The notes under the pieces were generated by a model, which made no database searches, was not told where the DNA came from, and saw nothing but the letters and a program-made list of their open reading frames with translations. A stretch of DNA of 25,448 nt, from positions 1-25,448 of IMG/VR virus record IMGVR_UViG_3300036978_000392. The stretch is one strand, 5' to 3'. The first letter of the stretch is position 1. The number at the start of each line of letters is the position of its first letter. Positions 7,763 through 14,687 of this stretch are shown piece by piece. The DNA comes from a virus. The translations under genes and the position numbers were made by a program.

Positions 7763-8260
7763 CTATTTTTCGGTAGTATCCATATCTACATCTTCAAAAG
7801 TATCGTAATAATTTGCTCCAATAAGCATACTGTATTTTCTGAGTACCGGCAATGTAATGGCAATCCGGTTTAAAAGAGTTGTACCTTCAATAGCCGATAC
7901 ATCGTTTATAGATGTTGGTGTCTCTGCTATTTTTAGAGCGAATTCCTCTTGTACTTGCTGGCTATATGTTGAGATGAGAGAGCCTAAAACTTCCGCATAT
8001 CTCTCAAGACATTCCGTTGTATAGCTCATCAAGTTGATTGATAGTGTTTCTTGGAAGTATTGGCTTAATTCATCATTATAAGTTGTTGCATTGAATTTTT
8101 TATTATTACCATAAGTCTTCATTGACATGATACCAACAGTGACATAAAGCCTCTTGTCCTCTGGTATCGATCTGCGCTGATTGTAAATCCATATCTGATC
8201 GTCTTTGAGAGACATGCCAGCCTTGATGATGTCGCAGATTATTTGAGGTGTGACTCTCAT
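7763..8260 (-). CDS. Neck terminator / tail terminator-like protein
   Basis: This 165-residue protein starts MRVTPQIICDIIKAGMSLKDDQIWIYNQ. Its middle section contains YVTVGIMSMKTYGNNKKFNA and NDELSQYFQETLSINLMSY, described in pieces. The pattern resembles neck or tail terminator proteins encoded just before the sheath gene in E217-like myoviruses, where a ring of this protein caps the tube and sheath. It overlaps the upstream head-closure-like gene by 4 bases (ATGA) and the sheath start lies 10 bases downstream. Synteny is strong, sequence recognition moderate. Confidence 0.66.
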   Translation of the reverse strand: MRVTPQIICDIIKAGMSLKDDQIWIYNQRRSIPEDKRLYVTVGIMSMKTYGNNKKFNATTYNDELSQYFQETLSINLMSYTTECLERYAEVLGSLISTYSQQVQEEFALKIAETPTSINDVSAIEGTTLLNRIAITLPVLRKYSMLIGANYYDTFEDVDMDTTEK

Positions 8261-8607
8261 AAGTATGTGCTCGTAATTCTGTATTCAACAAACCCGAATT
8301 GATTCCAATCGGTTTTGTTCATTACCCTGAATTTTTGTGACTCTTTGCATTCAAAAATTATGATGTCATCCACCTTGAGATCCAAGGCATTATCGGAATA
8401 CAAAATCTCAGTGTTCCATTTACGTTGTCCCTCTGGTTTCATCTCAAGAGCCTGTCCAGTTGGTACACGAAATATTTTAACCACTTTTTCAAAGTATGAT
8501 TCTTCGACTTTGTAGTCTTGTGTTCTCTTTGCTGAGATGAATACACGGATTTCTCTGGCCCATGCCATAACAGCTGCATTCATGTTTGGGAGTTGATTAT
8601 TCATCAT
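8257..8607 (-). CDS. Head closure-like (stopper) protein
   Basis: The protein has 116 residues with an SPP1 gp16-like pattern. An N-terminal helix is followed by a small beta-barrel region (NALDLKVDDIIIFECKESQKFRVM, in part) and a C-terminal strand FGFVEYRITSTYL. Such proteins form the ring that closes the portal channel after packaging. It overlaps the neighbouring connector genes by 4 bases at each end. I rely on order (adaptor, closure, tail completion, terminator, sheath) more than on sequence; the exact assignment between this and the next gene could be exchanged. Confidence 0.58.
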   Translation of the reverse strand: MMNNQLPNMNAAVMAWAREIRVFISAKRTQDYKVEESYFEKVVKIFRVPTGQALEMKPEGQRKWNTEILYSDNALDLKVDDIIIFECKESQKFRVMNKTDWNQFGFVEYRITSTYL

Positions 8608-9122
8608 ACTTCCTCATGATGGATAGAACGCATCATTTCGCCTGTATCCCAAAGTATCGAATGCTTTTCGGGATCTTTATTGCCTTTAGCTCTACCAGTT
8701 ACGCTACGTTCTGCAATTCTTCTTTGAGATAATGGAGCCCAGCCCGGGCCTTGAGCTATGAAGGTATCTTTTACCCAGTTAACCCATTTTTCGCCCACTT
8801 CAAATAAAAAAACATCGCCCCTGCCAGATGCAATCATATTCTGATTACGATCTTTAGCCTTAGCCATGTCGCTTTTAAATTTGTCTTGATAATTAGCGTA
8901 AGTTTTTCGTAAAAATGATCGCTCTGGAATTTCCCTTGATGGGGAACCAAACTCATGAACAGCGGCTAAAACCACTGCATCGATCGATTTACCTGTTTTC
9001 TTATCCGGTGGTCTTTTTGGCGAGATAGAGAGGACACCAATTTTCACATAATGATTAGCCTCGATAAACTTTTGAAGGTTATCAAGTGCTGTCTTGTCGT
9101 ATTTGAAAACTGTTTTTGACAT
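8604..9122 (-). CDS. HK97 gp10 / Mu gpG-like neck (tail completion) protein
   Basis: I start this gene at the ATG at 9122 (MSKTVFKYDKTALDN), 10 bases after the previous stop, rather than at a start 13 codons upstream that would overlap the neighbour. The 172-residue product has hallmarks of the virion morphogenesis / gp10 family: VKIGVLS near the N-terminus, AVHEFGSPSREIPERSFLRKTY in the middle (EFG followed by IPERSFL), and GWAPLSQRRIAERS then LWDTGEMMRSIHHE at the end. Family members help connect head and tail. The IPERSFLR and LWDTGEMMRS motifs make the family call solid. Confidence 0.76.
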   Translation of the reverse strand: MSKTVFKYDKTALDNLQKFIEANHYVKIGVLSISPKRPPDKKTGKSIDAVVLAAVHEFGSPSREIPERSFLRKTYANYQDKFKSDMAKAKDRNQNMIASGRGDVFLFEVGEKWVNWVKDTFIAQGPGWAPLSQRRIAERSVTGRAKGNKDPEKHSILWDTGEMMRSIHHEEV

Positions 9123-9132
9123 TAAACATCTT

Positions 9133-9603
9133 TCACCACGGTGTCGTAGCACCCTGTTCAACTACCAGATTACCGATCAAAAGCGGTTTCAACAGTGATA
9201 TGTATTTTTGACCATATCGAGTTGTTGCATACGCTCCAAGTATCGGGTCATTCAGCATCCATTGTGGTATTGAATATGATTCTGATACCCCACCAATGGA
9301 CCGAGATGACACTGCAAATGAACTAGAACCGCCCTGGCCTTGTGTCGCCGTATTAAGGTCGTTCACAAGGTAGTGAGCAGCAAGATACAAAAACATGATT
9401 TTCAGTTGAGTATCATCGGAAAACAGACCTTCATTAAAGTTGATTGTTGCTTCATTGTAAGCCCGGGTAATATCGCTATCCATCACGTAATCTTTTTGAC
9501 AGTCATATAAAGAAACTGTCTCACCTGATGCGATAGCATATTTAAAATCACGGACAAACAAATCCTTAAAATCATCCACGACAATGTCAGAGACTGAAAT
9601 CAT
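9133..9603 (-). CDS. Head-tail adaptor (DUF4054-like)
   Basis: The start chosen is ATG 9603 (MISVSDIVVDDFKDLFVRDF). It follows the preceding gene by one base and has AAGG about nine bases upstream. A longer frame beginning at 9672 would overlap the neighbour by 68 bases and is unlikely. The 156-residue helical protein includes DITRAYNEATINFNEGLF and LKIMFLYLAAHYLVNDLN, then SYSIPQWMLNDPILGAYATTRYGQ, in pieces. These fit the DUF4054 connector family, which sits under the portal. The Gly/Ser-rich stretch GQGGSSSFAVSSRSIGG is a typical flexible loop of this family. Confidence 0.74.
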   Translation of the reverse strand: MISVSDIVVDDFKDLFVRDFKYAIASGETVSLYDCQKDYVMDSDITRAYNEATINFNEGLFSDDTQLKIMFLYLAAHYLVNDLNTATQGQGGSSSFAVSSRSIGGVSESYSIPQWMLNDPILGAYATTRYGQKYISLLKPLLIGNLVVEQGATTPW

Positions 9604-9604
9604 T

Positions 9605-9805
9605 TCAATCAACCTTAAGTATAAATGTTGGAAACGAAGCAAACAGCCAATCAGCGGTCTCTTTTGTGACAAGAATCGCTGATTGGTGTTTCAAAACGCT
9701 TCCGTCTGGACACCTAATTTCACCAGCCCTGTTTGAGAAAACCCGGATTTTATCCGAGCTCTCTTTTTTGGGTTCGGCTTTTTTCTCGTACTCGTGCTTT
9801 GCCAT
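9605..9805 (-). CDS. Small conserved phage protein, function unknown
   Basis: This 66-residue protein has a charged N-terminus (MAKHEYEKKAEPKKESSDK) followed by a compact beta-rich part containing GEIRCPDGSVLKHQSAILVT and WLFASFP. It sits between the major capsid gene (12 bases upstream) and the DUF4054 adaptor (1 base downstream). Small genes at this spot occur in related head modules, but I do not know a function. It could be a minor head or connector component. The tight spacing on both sides supports it as a real gene. Confidence 0.66.
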   Translation of the reverse strand: MAKHEYEKKAEPKKESSDKIRVFSNRAGEIRCPDGSVLKHQSAILVTKETADWLFASFPTFILKVD

Positions 9806-9817
9806 TCTTCAAATCCT

Positions 9818-10798
9818 TTAAGCTGCTGTGTTACCGAAATAGAGCATCTCTTTTTCACGCTGAGCAACAACACCTGTGAAGCTGCCAAAGCCTACGTTCT
9901 CCCATGAGAAACCATTAAAAGTTCCAGCAGCGGTCATCGTATAATCGATTGGCAGGTCCATCTTTACGCTGGATTCATCGTAGTTCAACAACACATACCT
10001 GTTGTTTGTTGTGTCAAAATTTGCTTTATCCGCGTAGGCGCATGGCAAAATCTTAAACGCTTGGTTGCCGGTGATGGTCTTAAATGCTGCTTCGAGTAAC
10101 TCCAGTTTCGTTTTTAGGGGAAACGTAGAATCTGGAAAATTTATCAAACCATTGTAGTCCGTTTCCGGCATGATAAATATACTTGGCTTTGCTGTTCTCG
10201 CACAATTTGCCCTGTAAACTTCATAGATTGCACCAACGAAAGTATTAAATTCCGCTGCTGACATCGCATTAACTTTTTTGGTGATAGTGGTAGAATCCAC
10301 AGTCACGTTTGCGTTGTTGAGTAGTCCGGTATCAGCACCGTAGCCCAAGAACGCGACTTCCTGCAATCCCAAATCCCACTCTTGGCGTCTTGCTTTTTCA
10401 CGGGCTTCAATCAAACTGAACAGGGTATTTGCCCGCATCGCCTCTTCGAGCTCGAACACGTTGTATACCATACCTTTGGCCCAATTGTAGATCGTCTGGC
10501 TGATTTGGTCATAGGCTGCGTCAACCAGTGGTAGCTGTGCTTGGTTCGATGCGTTAGAGATTACACCAGATTTGAAACCCTCACCTTTGACGTATGTTCT
10601 CCAGTTGATGATTGCACGCTGATAAGCGCCGTTACCAACAACTACAGGAACGTACTCCGCGAAGTCAATGGTATAGAATTTCTGCTCAGACACCTTGCGG
10701 CCCACGGCTGTCAGGGTCGTGATTAACTGAGAATAACCGAGTGAGTTTTTGTTGAGCTCACCTTTATTTGCATCAAAAAATTTATATGGGTTCTGCAT
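9818..10798 (-). CDS. Major capsid protein (HK97 fold, DUF2184-like)
   Basis: The protein has 326 residues. Characteristic stretches include the N-terminal QLITTLTAVGRKVSEQKFYT, the E-loop-like region (YVPVVVGNGAYQRAIINWRT), ELEEAMRANTLFSLIEAREKA, FLGYGADTGLLNN, and FIMPETDYNGLINFP. The C-terminal part has a DLPIDYTMTAAGTFNG region. Together they match the DUF2184/encapsulin-like capsid group of small myoviruses. It lies after the decoration gene, separated by 68 bases that contain a GC-rich hairpin, and has an AGGAAAG ribosome binding site. The product forms the icosahedral shell. No N-terminal scaffold domain is present, fitting a separate scaffold upstream. Confidence 0.87.
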   Translation of the reverse strand: MQNPYKFFDANKGELNKNSLGYSQLITTLTAVGRKVSEQKFYTIDFAEYVPVVVGNGAYQRAIINWRTYVKGEGFKSGVISNASNQAQLPLVDAAYDQISQTIYNWAKGMVYNVFELEEAMRANTLFSLIEAREKARRQEWDLGLQEVAFLGYGADTGLLNNANVTVDSTTITKKVNAMSAAEFNTFVGAIYEVYRANCARTAKPSIFIMPETDYNGLINFPDSTFPLKTKLELLEAAFKTITGNQAFKILPCAYADKANFDTTNNRYVLLNYDESSVKMDLPIDYTMTAAGTFNGFSWENVGFGSFTGVVAQREKEMLYFGNTAA

Positions 10799-10824
10799 TT
10801 AATCTTTCCTTTTTTTTCAAAGTT

Positions 10825-10848
10825 GGGAGCTCCTCCCTTGGAGCCCCC
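10825..10848 (-). terminator. GC-rich hairpin between decoration and major capsid genes
   Basis: On the minus-strand RNA, GGGGGCUCC pairs with GGAGCUCCC (nine pairs, one of them G-U) around a six-base loop. No U-run follows in that direction, so it is not a standard intrinsic terminator. It could be a leaky terminator, an RNA-processing or stability element ahead of the highly expressed capsid gene. Confidence 0.45.
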
Positions 10849-10866
10849 GTGATTTTCATTTCAACA

Positions 10867-11448
10867 TTAAGGTGCGGTAGCTCCAGTCGGGCCTGTGGGG
10901 CCAGTCACTCCAGTCACTCCAGTTGGGCCTGTAGGTCCTGTTCCAGAGGCGCCAGTTGCGCCAGTTGCGCCAGTTGCGCCAGTTGCGCCAGTTGCGCCAG
11001 AGATTGCAAGCCTGAAAATAAACGCCCTGATAAGGCTTGCATTACCCAAGGAGTTATCAAGCGCAACACCAACGATTGTGTTGGATGTGGTTTGTGTCGC
11101 CACCTTGAAGGTATCATATGCATATTGAAGCGAAGCGCCAGCCGTGATAACCGCACTTGCTTGCATGATAACCGTTGAACCGAGGATGGCAATTTCCATC
11201 TTCTCGCCGACTGCATAACTCTCTTTAAGAGGATTGGTCAGTACAACACCGAAGTATGGATCTGTCAGTGCTGTACCCTTAATAACTTTCGTTACGTTTG
11301 GAGCGACAGTTGATCCAATACAAACCATCTCACCGGGGGCGATGGTTGCAGCTGCGTTTGCGGAATAAAATTCCACAGTCATTGTTGGCCCGCCGATACG
11401 AGTACCGGTTGTGGTCAACATTCCAAATTGGTTCTGATTTAAAGCCAT
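10867..11448 (-). CDS. Head decoration protein with collagen-like C-terminal tail
   Basis: Residues 1-150 form a beta-rich domain ([60 protein letters not shown]), fitting capsid decoration proteins encoded just upstream of the capsid gene. Residues 151-191 are about 14 Gly-X-Thr-type triplets (GATGAT..., GPTGPTGVT...), a collagen-like sequence with Thr at nearly every third position. A natural trimer would project a fibre from the capsid surface. The repeats are encoded by nearly perfect 9-base tandem units. Thr at the third position of such triplets can carry sugars in bacterial collagen-like proteins such as BclA. Decoration is inferred; the collagen-like tail is directly visible. Confidence 0.78.
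   Translation of the reverse strand: MALNQNQFGMLTTTGTRIGGPTMTVEFYSANAAATIAPGEMVCIGSTVAPNVTKVIKGTALTDPYFGVVLTNPLKESYAVGEKMEIAILGSTVIMQASAVITAGASLQYAYDTFKVATQTTSNTIVGVALDNSLGNASLIRAFIFRLAISGATGATGATGATGATGASGTGPTGPTGVTGVTGPTGPTGATAP
10951..11000 (-). repeat. 9-bp tandem repeat coding Gly-Ala-Thr
   Basis: On the plus strand the unit GCCAGTTGC occurs five times in a row from 10951 to 10995, followed by a partial copy. It encodes GAT triplets of the decoration protein. Because the unit is three codons, slippage would change fibre length without breaking the frame. Confidence 0.85.
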
Positions 11449-11474
11449 CTCGAAATCTCCTAATGTTTATCTGA

Positions 11475-11966
11475 TTAAACTTTTTTGCCGTATCTTGCTT
11501 TGCCCATGTCAACACGCTCTTTTGTGCTTGTGAACTGATCTACCAGTTTATAAGTGATTCCATTCTCATGGAGCTCCTTGACCATGTTGAATCTTTCTTC
11601 GGTTTCTTTATCGTCTTTAGAATTCTTTTTAGAATCCTCTTTCTTTTCTTCCTTTTTTTCTTCTTTATCGTCTGCTACTGCGTTTTTCTTTTTGTTTTCT
11701 TTGTACATCTGCTTCAGTGCATTGACGCTGATCTTTTCACCGTCAACATCGACCTCATCAGTATCGTTAGCCATTTTTTTGGCTTCTTTCTTTTCTTCCT
11801 TTTTTTCTTCTTCTTCATTCTTTTTGTTTAGCCTAAGCGTTTTGATGTCGCTTATGACTTCGGTCAGAGGAACGTCAACACCGTCGATATCGACAAAGAG
11901 CTCCTCGCCTTCATTTGTTTTTAGTTCTTCCCGTGAGACTAATCGCTTAAATATCTTGCCGATCAT
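11475..11966 (-). CDS. Candidate nested scaffold protein (internal start in the protease gene)
   Basis: Codon 183 of the protease/scaffold gene is an ATG (11966) preceded by AGAGG on the minus strand, with ten bases between. It is in the same frame and would give a 163-residue product beginning MIGKIFKRLVSREELK and containing the whole acidic/basic helical region. Lambda gene C/Nu3 and similar head operons make scaffold from an internal start in the protease gene, which is the model here. The evidence is only the ribosome site and domain boundary, so this remains a prediction. Confidence 0.45.
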   Translation of the reverse strand: MIGKIFKRLVSREELKTNEGEELFVDIDGVDVPLTEVISDIKTLRLNKKNEEEEKKEEKKEAKKMANDTDEVDVDGEKISVNALKQMYKENKKKNAVADDKEEKKEEKKEDSKKNSKDDKETEERFNMVKELHENGITYKLVDQFTSTKERVDMGKARYGKKV

Positions 11967-12512
11967 ATTTTGTTGACCTCTCGTTTTTGGTTCAATTATA
12001 TCGTTACTCACATTTATAATATCTTTTTTAAGATCGTCTTGTAAAGTATTGCTATTTAGAAAGATCGGGTTTACTGCCATTTCGTATCGTGGGGTTTTAA
12101 CAATAGCTAAATGCTCGTAGCGACCTTCGATCAATTCCCTATCATAGCCGACATTGTTATGGGTGCCGCCCGATGCATACTTGTCTCCAAACCATGCTGT
12201 ACTGACACCCCATCCGTTTTGGAGTAAACTGATAGCTTCTTCATTGTCAACCACAAACACGGCATCCCATGTATCTGAAATAGCATCATACTCCATTGCG
12301 CTGACACGGCCCACCACAGCAAGGTTTGACACGTTCTCATCAGTTATGAGCTCACTTGGGTGATCTACCACAACCGGGATACCCAGAGCGCTATTAGATA
12401 ACTGCCATAAAGCCTCTTGAGAGACGTAAATTGTCTCTTTGGGATAAGCGCATAAACCCCGTCTCATGCATTGCATTCTGATAACTTTGCCGATTGCTAA
12501 TTGCTCTTTCAT
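11475..12512 (-). CDS. DUF2213-type prohead protease with C-terminal scaffold region
   Basis: The 345-residue protein has two parts. Residues 1 to about 160 match the DUF2213 pattern: VVVDHPSELITDENV with His51, WGVSTAWF with Ser104, and RYEHLAIVKTPRYEMAVNPIF with His134. These would be candidate catalytic residues of a herpes/S78-like serine protease fold. Residues about 228-345 are extremely Lys/Glu-rich and helical, like a scaffolding core that fills the prohead. The protease would then clear the scaffold. An internal ATG at 11966 with its own AGAGG suggests a separate scaffold product. The AGAGGA site before the main start is strong, and the upstream GT-B gene ends 20 bases away. Confidence 0.8.
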   Translation of the reverse strand: MKEQLAIGKVIRMQCMRRGLCAYPKETIYVSQEALWQLSNSALGIPVVVDHPSELITDENVSNLAVVGRVSAMEYDAISDTWDAVFVVDNEEAISLLQNGWGVSTAWFGDKYASGGTHNNVGYDRELIEGRYEHLAIVKTPRYEMAVNPIFLNSNTLQDDLKKDIINVSNDIIEPKTRGQQNMIGKIFKRLVSREELKTNEGEELFVDIDGVDVPLTEVISDIKTLRLNKKNEEEEKKEEKKEAKKMANDTDEVDVDGEKISVNALKQMYKENKKKNAVADDKEEKKEEKKEDSKKNSKDDKETEERFNMVKELHENGITYKLVDQFTSTKERVDMGKARYGKKV

Positions 12513-12532
12513 TTTATGTCCTCTGTGTCGGG

Positions 12533-13279
12533 TTATCTTATTATACCAAAAATATCCCCAACATCATTCAAAAATTTATCTGCCAGTAATAGATCCCTCT
12601 CTATGTCCATGACAACATCATGAGCCCGATCATTTGTGTACTCTCGGAATTCTATCCCATTCCACAGCAAAACTTTGCATCCACACAGCAAAGCCTCGTC
12701 ATTGAACACCGTGTATTGGTCAAATGAGTATGCGATGCCTGTCTGTTCGAGTAGTTGAACAAGCCCAAGCCTTGAACTAGGGAACCATCGGGTTATCTCT
12801 TGAGCCCCTTCGATGTATGGACACAAGTTTTTAGCCGCCTTGCCATACCATACCACACTCTCAACTGTTCTTTTCATTTCCAAGTTGATTGTCGGCATTT
12901 CGCAAAATGGAAGGCAAAACTTAAGTATTGGTTTGCGTGTTGCTGCTACGTTTGCTGCGTTATCATAAAGGTCACAATAAGAGACAATTAGCTCATGCTC
13001 TGGGTAAACCTTTGGCCCATCCCCTAGCACTCCCGGGAAGTAAAGCACCCATCTGACAGTGTTTCCCTCTGCCTTGGAGCTCACCGGATTTATCTCCGGG
13101 ATAATCCTAATGTCGGGCGGTCCGATTCTTCCAGAGTATTCACCCCATTCTGGATTGCAATATGGGCTATCCATTTTGACATTGTGGCCGATGAATTTTG
13201 CGAGGTATCCGAGATAGTGAAGTACCCTGATCCCACCACAGCCGTGAGTATATGAAGGTGCTGAAATAAGTATATTCAT
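12533..13279 (-). CDS. GT-B-like glycosyltransferase (putative)
   Basis: The protein has 248 residues. The N-terminus MNILISAPSYTHGCGGIRVLHY followed by LGYLAKFIGHNVKM is the usual first beta-alpha unit of GT-B transferases (GT4-like), with a glycine-rich acceptor loop. The C-terminal part YSFDQYTVFNDEALLCGCKVLLW matches the sugar-nucleotide region, where a conserved Glu precedes ALLCGC. At 248 residues it is short for GT-B enzymes, so a reduced or specialised enzyme is possible. It sits in an accessory cluster with a second glycosyltransferase (3 bases upstream) and a methyltransferase, between head genes. The acceptor is unknown; virion collagen-like threonines or host surface glycans are guesses. 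Confidence 0.6.
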   Translation of the reverse strand: MNILISAPSYTHGCGGIRVLHYLGYLAKFIGHNVKMDSPYCNPEWGEYSGRIGPPDIRIIPEINPVSSKAEGNTVRWVLYFPGVLGDGPKVYPEHELIVSYCDLYDNAANVAATRKPILKFCLPFCEMPTINLEMKRTVESVVWYGKAAKNLCPYIEGAQEITRWFPSSRLGLVQLLEQTGIAYSFDQYTVFNDEALLCGCKVLLWNGIEFREYTNDRAHDVVMDIERDLLLADKFLNDVGDIFGIIR

Positions 13280-13282
13280 TGT

Positions 13283-13909
13283 TTACTCGATTATGCTGCA
13301 TGTTGTGTGGATCGGGAGCAAGAAACGCCATTTTTTCTTGATGTATTCTTCCGCTATTGAATAGTCTGGTGGTAAGGATACCAGTGTTGAATTGTGCTCA
13401 CAGTATGCATCTATCACGTAATTCCACATTATATGTTGATTGGATTGTAAACAAATATCAGCGCCAAACAAATGATGGTTTGGGATATTCTCGTCAAAGG
13501 TTATTTTCTCGCATGTTGATTTTTTCATGACAAGTAATAGCTCGTCAAGGGTATCAACTATGCTTGGCTTCTTATCTTTTGACCTTAGCAGATTACCCCG
13601 ATCTAATACATTATATGAGTATATCGAGCCAAACCTACCGGCTACCCCTAAAACACCCCAATTATCATCCCCTAATTTATGGATTGAATATTCGAGATCC
13701 CCGAAGAATGATTCAGGCAAATAGACATCCTGATGAACAAATATGATGATATCCTCAGTGCACTTTTTGACAGCTTCGTTATAAGCCACGCACGGCTTTG
13801 TGTGTCCCATGACGATATGTAAATCATGCTCTTTGATGTTTGGTGATCTACGCAAGTTATCTAATAGAGTTGTTGTGCTATTGCACGCGCAAACAATTGA
13901 AAAACGCAT
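13283..13909 (-). CDS. StrF-like GT-A glycosyltransferase
   Basis: This 208-residue protein reads MRFSIVCACNSTTTLLDNLRR, then VAYNEAVKKCTEDIIIFVHQDV and YLPESFFGDLEY, followed by GVLGVAGRFG, in pieces. The FVHQDVYLP motif (His59, Asp61) and downstream GVAG are the signature of the StrF-like branch of family 2 glycosyltransferases, where the Asp-containing motif binds metal and nucleotide sugar. It is soluble, with no membrane segment. Spacing to neighbours is 2 and 3 bases. It probably works with the GT-B-like enzyme next to it; the substrate cannot be read from sequence. Confidence 0.72.
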   Translation of the reverse strand: MRFSIVCACNSTTTLLDNLRRSPNIKEHDLHIVMGHTKPCVAYNEAVKKCTEDIIIFVHQDVYLPESFFGDLEYSIHKLGDDNWGVLGVAGRFGSIYSYNVLDRGNLLRSKDKKPSIVDTLDELLLVMKKSTCEKITFDENIPNHHLFGADICLQSNQHIMWNYVIDAYCEHNSTLVSLPPDYSIAEEYIKKKWRFLLPIHTTCSIIE

Positions 13910-13911
13910 AT

Positions 13912-14232
13912 TTAAAACTCACATACTAAAGAATATTTCAATTTTCCTCTTTTACAATCCCAATTATTGGGTGATGCCTTTGTGCAAAAATGACGTTGTT
14001 CACCGGGAAATTCAATTATTAAATCGTTCTCTGTTTTGAAAAGATATGTCCCTACATTGAGTGAAAAAGTATTATTTACGCCAAAATATCTTGACGCCCC
14101 CATTGCACCTGCTGTGCCTGCTGTACCGTCAAATCTCGTTTCAGATTCATACCGGGCACAAGTGCAATAGTATGTTGCTGCCATTGCGTTTGATGCCAAA
14201 AATAAACCAGCAATTAACATTAATTTTTTCAT
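13912..14232 (-). CDS. Small exported cysteine-containing protein
   Basis: The 106-residue protein begins with a textbook Sec signal peptide (MKKLMLIAGLFLASNAMA, cleavage expected after residue 18). The mature part (about 88 residues) has cysteines at YYCTC, HFC, WDC and LVC. It also has a short Gly-rich run of collagen-like triplets (GTAGTAGAMGAS, residues 36-47). There is no lipobox, so it would be periplasmic or secreted. AAAGGA lies eight bases before the ATG. I do not recognise the family. In this position, within a cargo cluster of a head operon, superinfection exclusion or envelope modification is possible but unsupported. Confidence 0.68.
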   Translation of the reverse strand: MKKLMLIAGLFLASNAMAATYYCTCARYESETRFDGTAGTAGAMGASRYFGVNNTFSLNVGTYLFKTENDLIIEFPGEQRHFCTKASPNNWDCKRGKLKYSLVCEF

Positions 14233-14233
14233 T

Positions 14234-14686
14234 TTAAATATCCTTTACTGCTTTCATTATAGCGACGACATGGCAAACACCGTTTTGATCGTATTCGGTT
14301 GTTGCAAGACTTAATATATCAAACTTTGGTTTGATGTCATACAAAGCCCTGTGTATATCACATGCGAAGTAATGAAATGAATTTTCATTCCAAAAAGAAT
14401 AGTGCGTAGGGTCTTGAAAAGCACCACGGCCATCAGTTGACGGGGTGAATGATAAGAATAGACCACCGGGCTTTAGAATACGCCAAATCTCAGTCATGAT
14501 ATGTATTCGCTTGTGGTTATCAATGTGCTCCAAGAAGTCCGATGCATTTATCTCATCAGCGATATTGTCATCAAGAGGGATCGGATTGTTGCAATTGCAT
14601 ACGAGATCTACCCCGTCTAGCTCTTGGCAATCGATTCCAAAGTAGCCTATTTTTTTCCTGCGTCCACAACCTAAGTCAATGTTCAT
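14234..14686 (-). CDS. SAM-dependent methyltransferase (class I)
   Basis: The protein has 150 residues. Motif I is MNIDLGCGRRKKIGYFGID; the acidic turn VDLVCNCNNPIPLDDN follows. Next comes ASDFLEHIDN (motif II-like), then EIWRILKPGGLFLSFTPSTD and GAFQDPTHYSFWN. These are usual in methyltransferase domain proteins of phages and of glycan or lipid methylation loci. There is no DPPY/NPPY, so DNA N-methylation is unlikely. It lies one base after the Acb2/Tad1-like gene and just before the exported protein. Given two glycosyltransferase genes next to it, a sugar-methylating role is a fair guess, not shown. Confidence 0.75.
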   Translation of the reverse strand: MNIDLGCGRRKKIGYFGIDCQELDGVDLVCNCNNPIPLDDNIADEINASDFLEHIDNHKRIHIMTEIWRILKPGGLFLSFTPSTDGRGAFQDPTHYSFWNENSFHYFACDIHRALYDIKPKFDILSLATTEYDQNGVCHVVAIMKAVKDI

Positions 14687-14687
14687 T

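Noticed and set aside
9604-9672. Upstream extension of the DUF4054 adaptor
   Set aside because: It would overlap the small gene by 68 bases; the ATG at 9603 has a ribosome site and matches family N-termini.
10768-11178. A plus-strand frame of 136 codons with Cys-Ala-Ser repeats
   Set aside because: It is the reverse reading of the Gly-Ala-Thr repeats and of the capsid start; it has no ribosome site and overlaps two well-supported genes.
11554-11976. A Ser/Phe-rich plus-strand frame of 140 codons
   Set aside because: It mirrors the Lys/Glu-rich scaffold region; low-complexity reverse frames often stay open, and there are no domain motifs, unlike the frame inside the intein.
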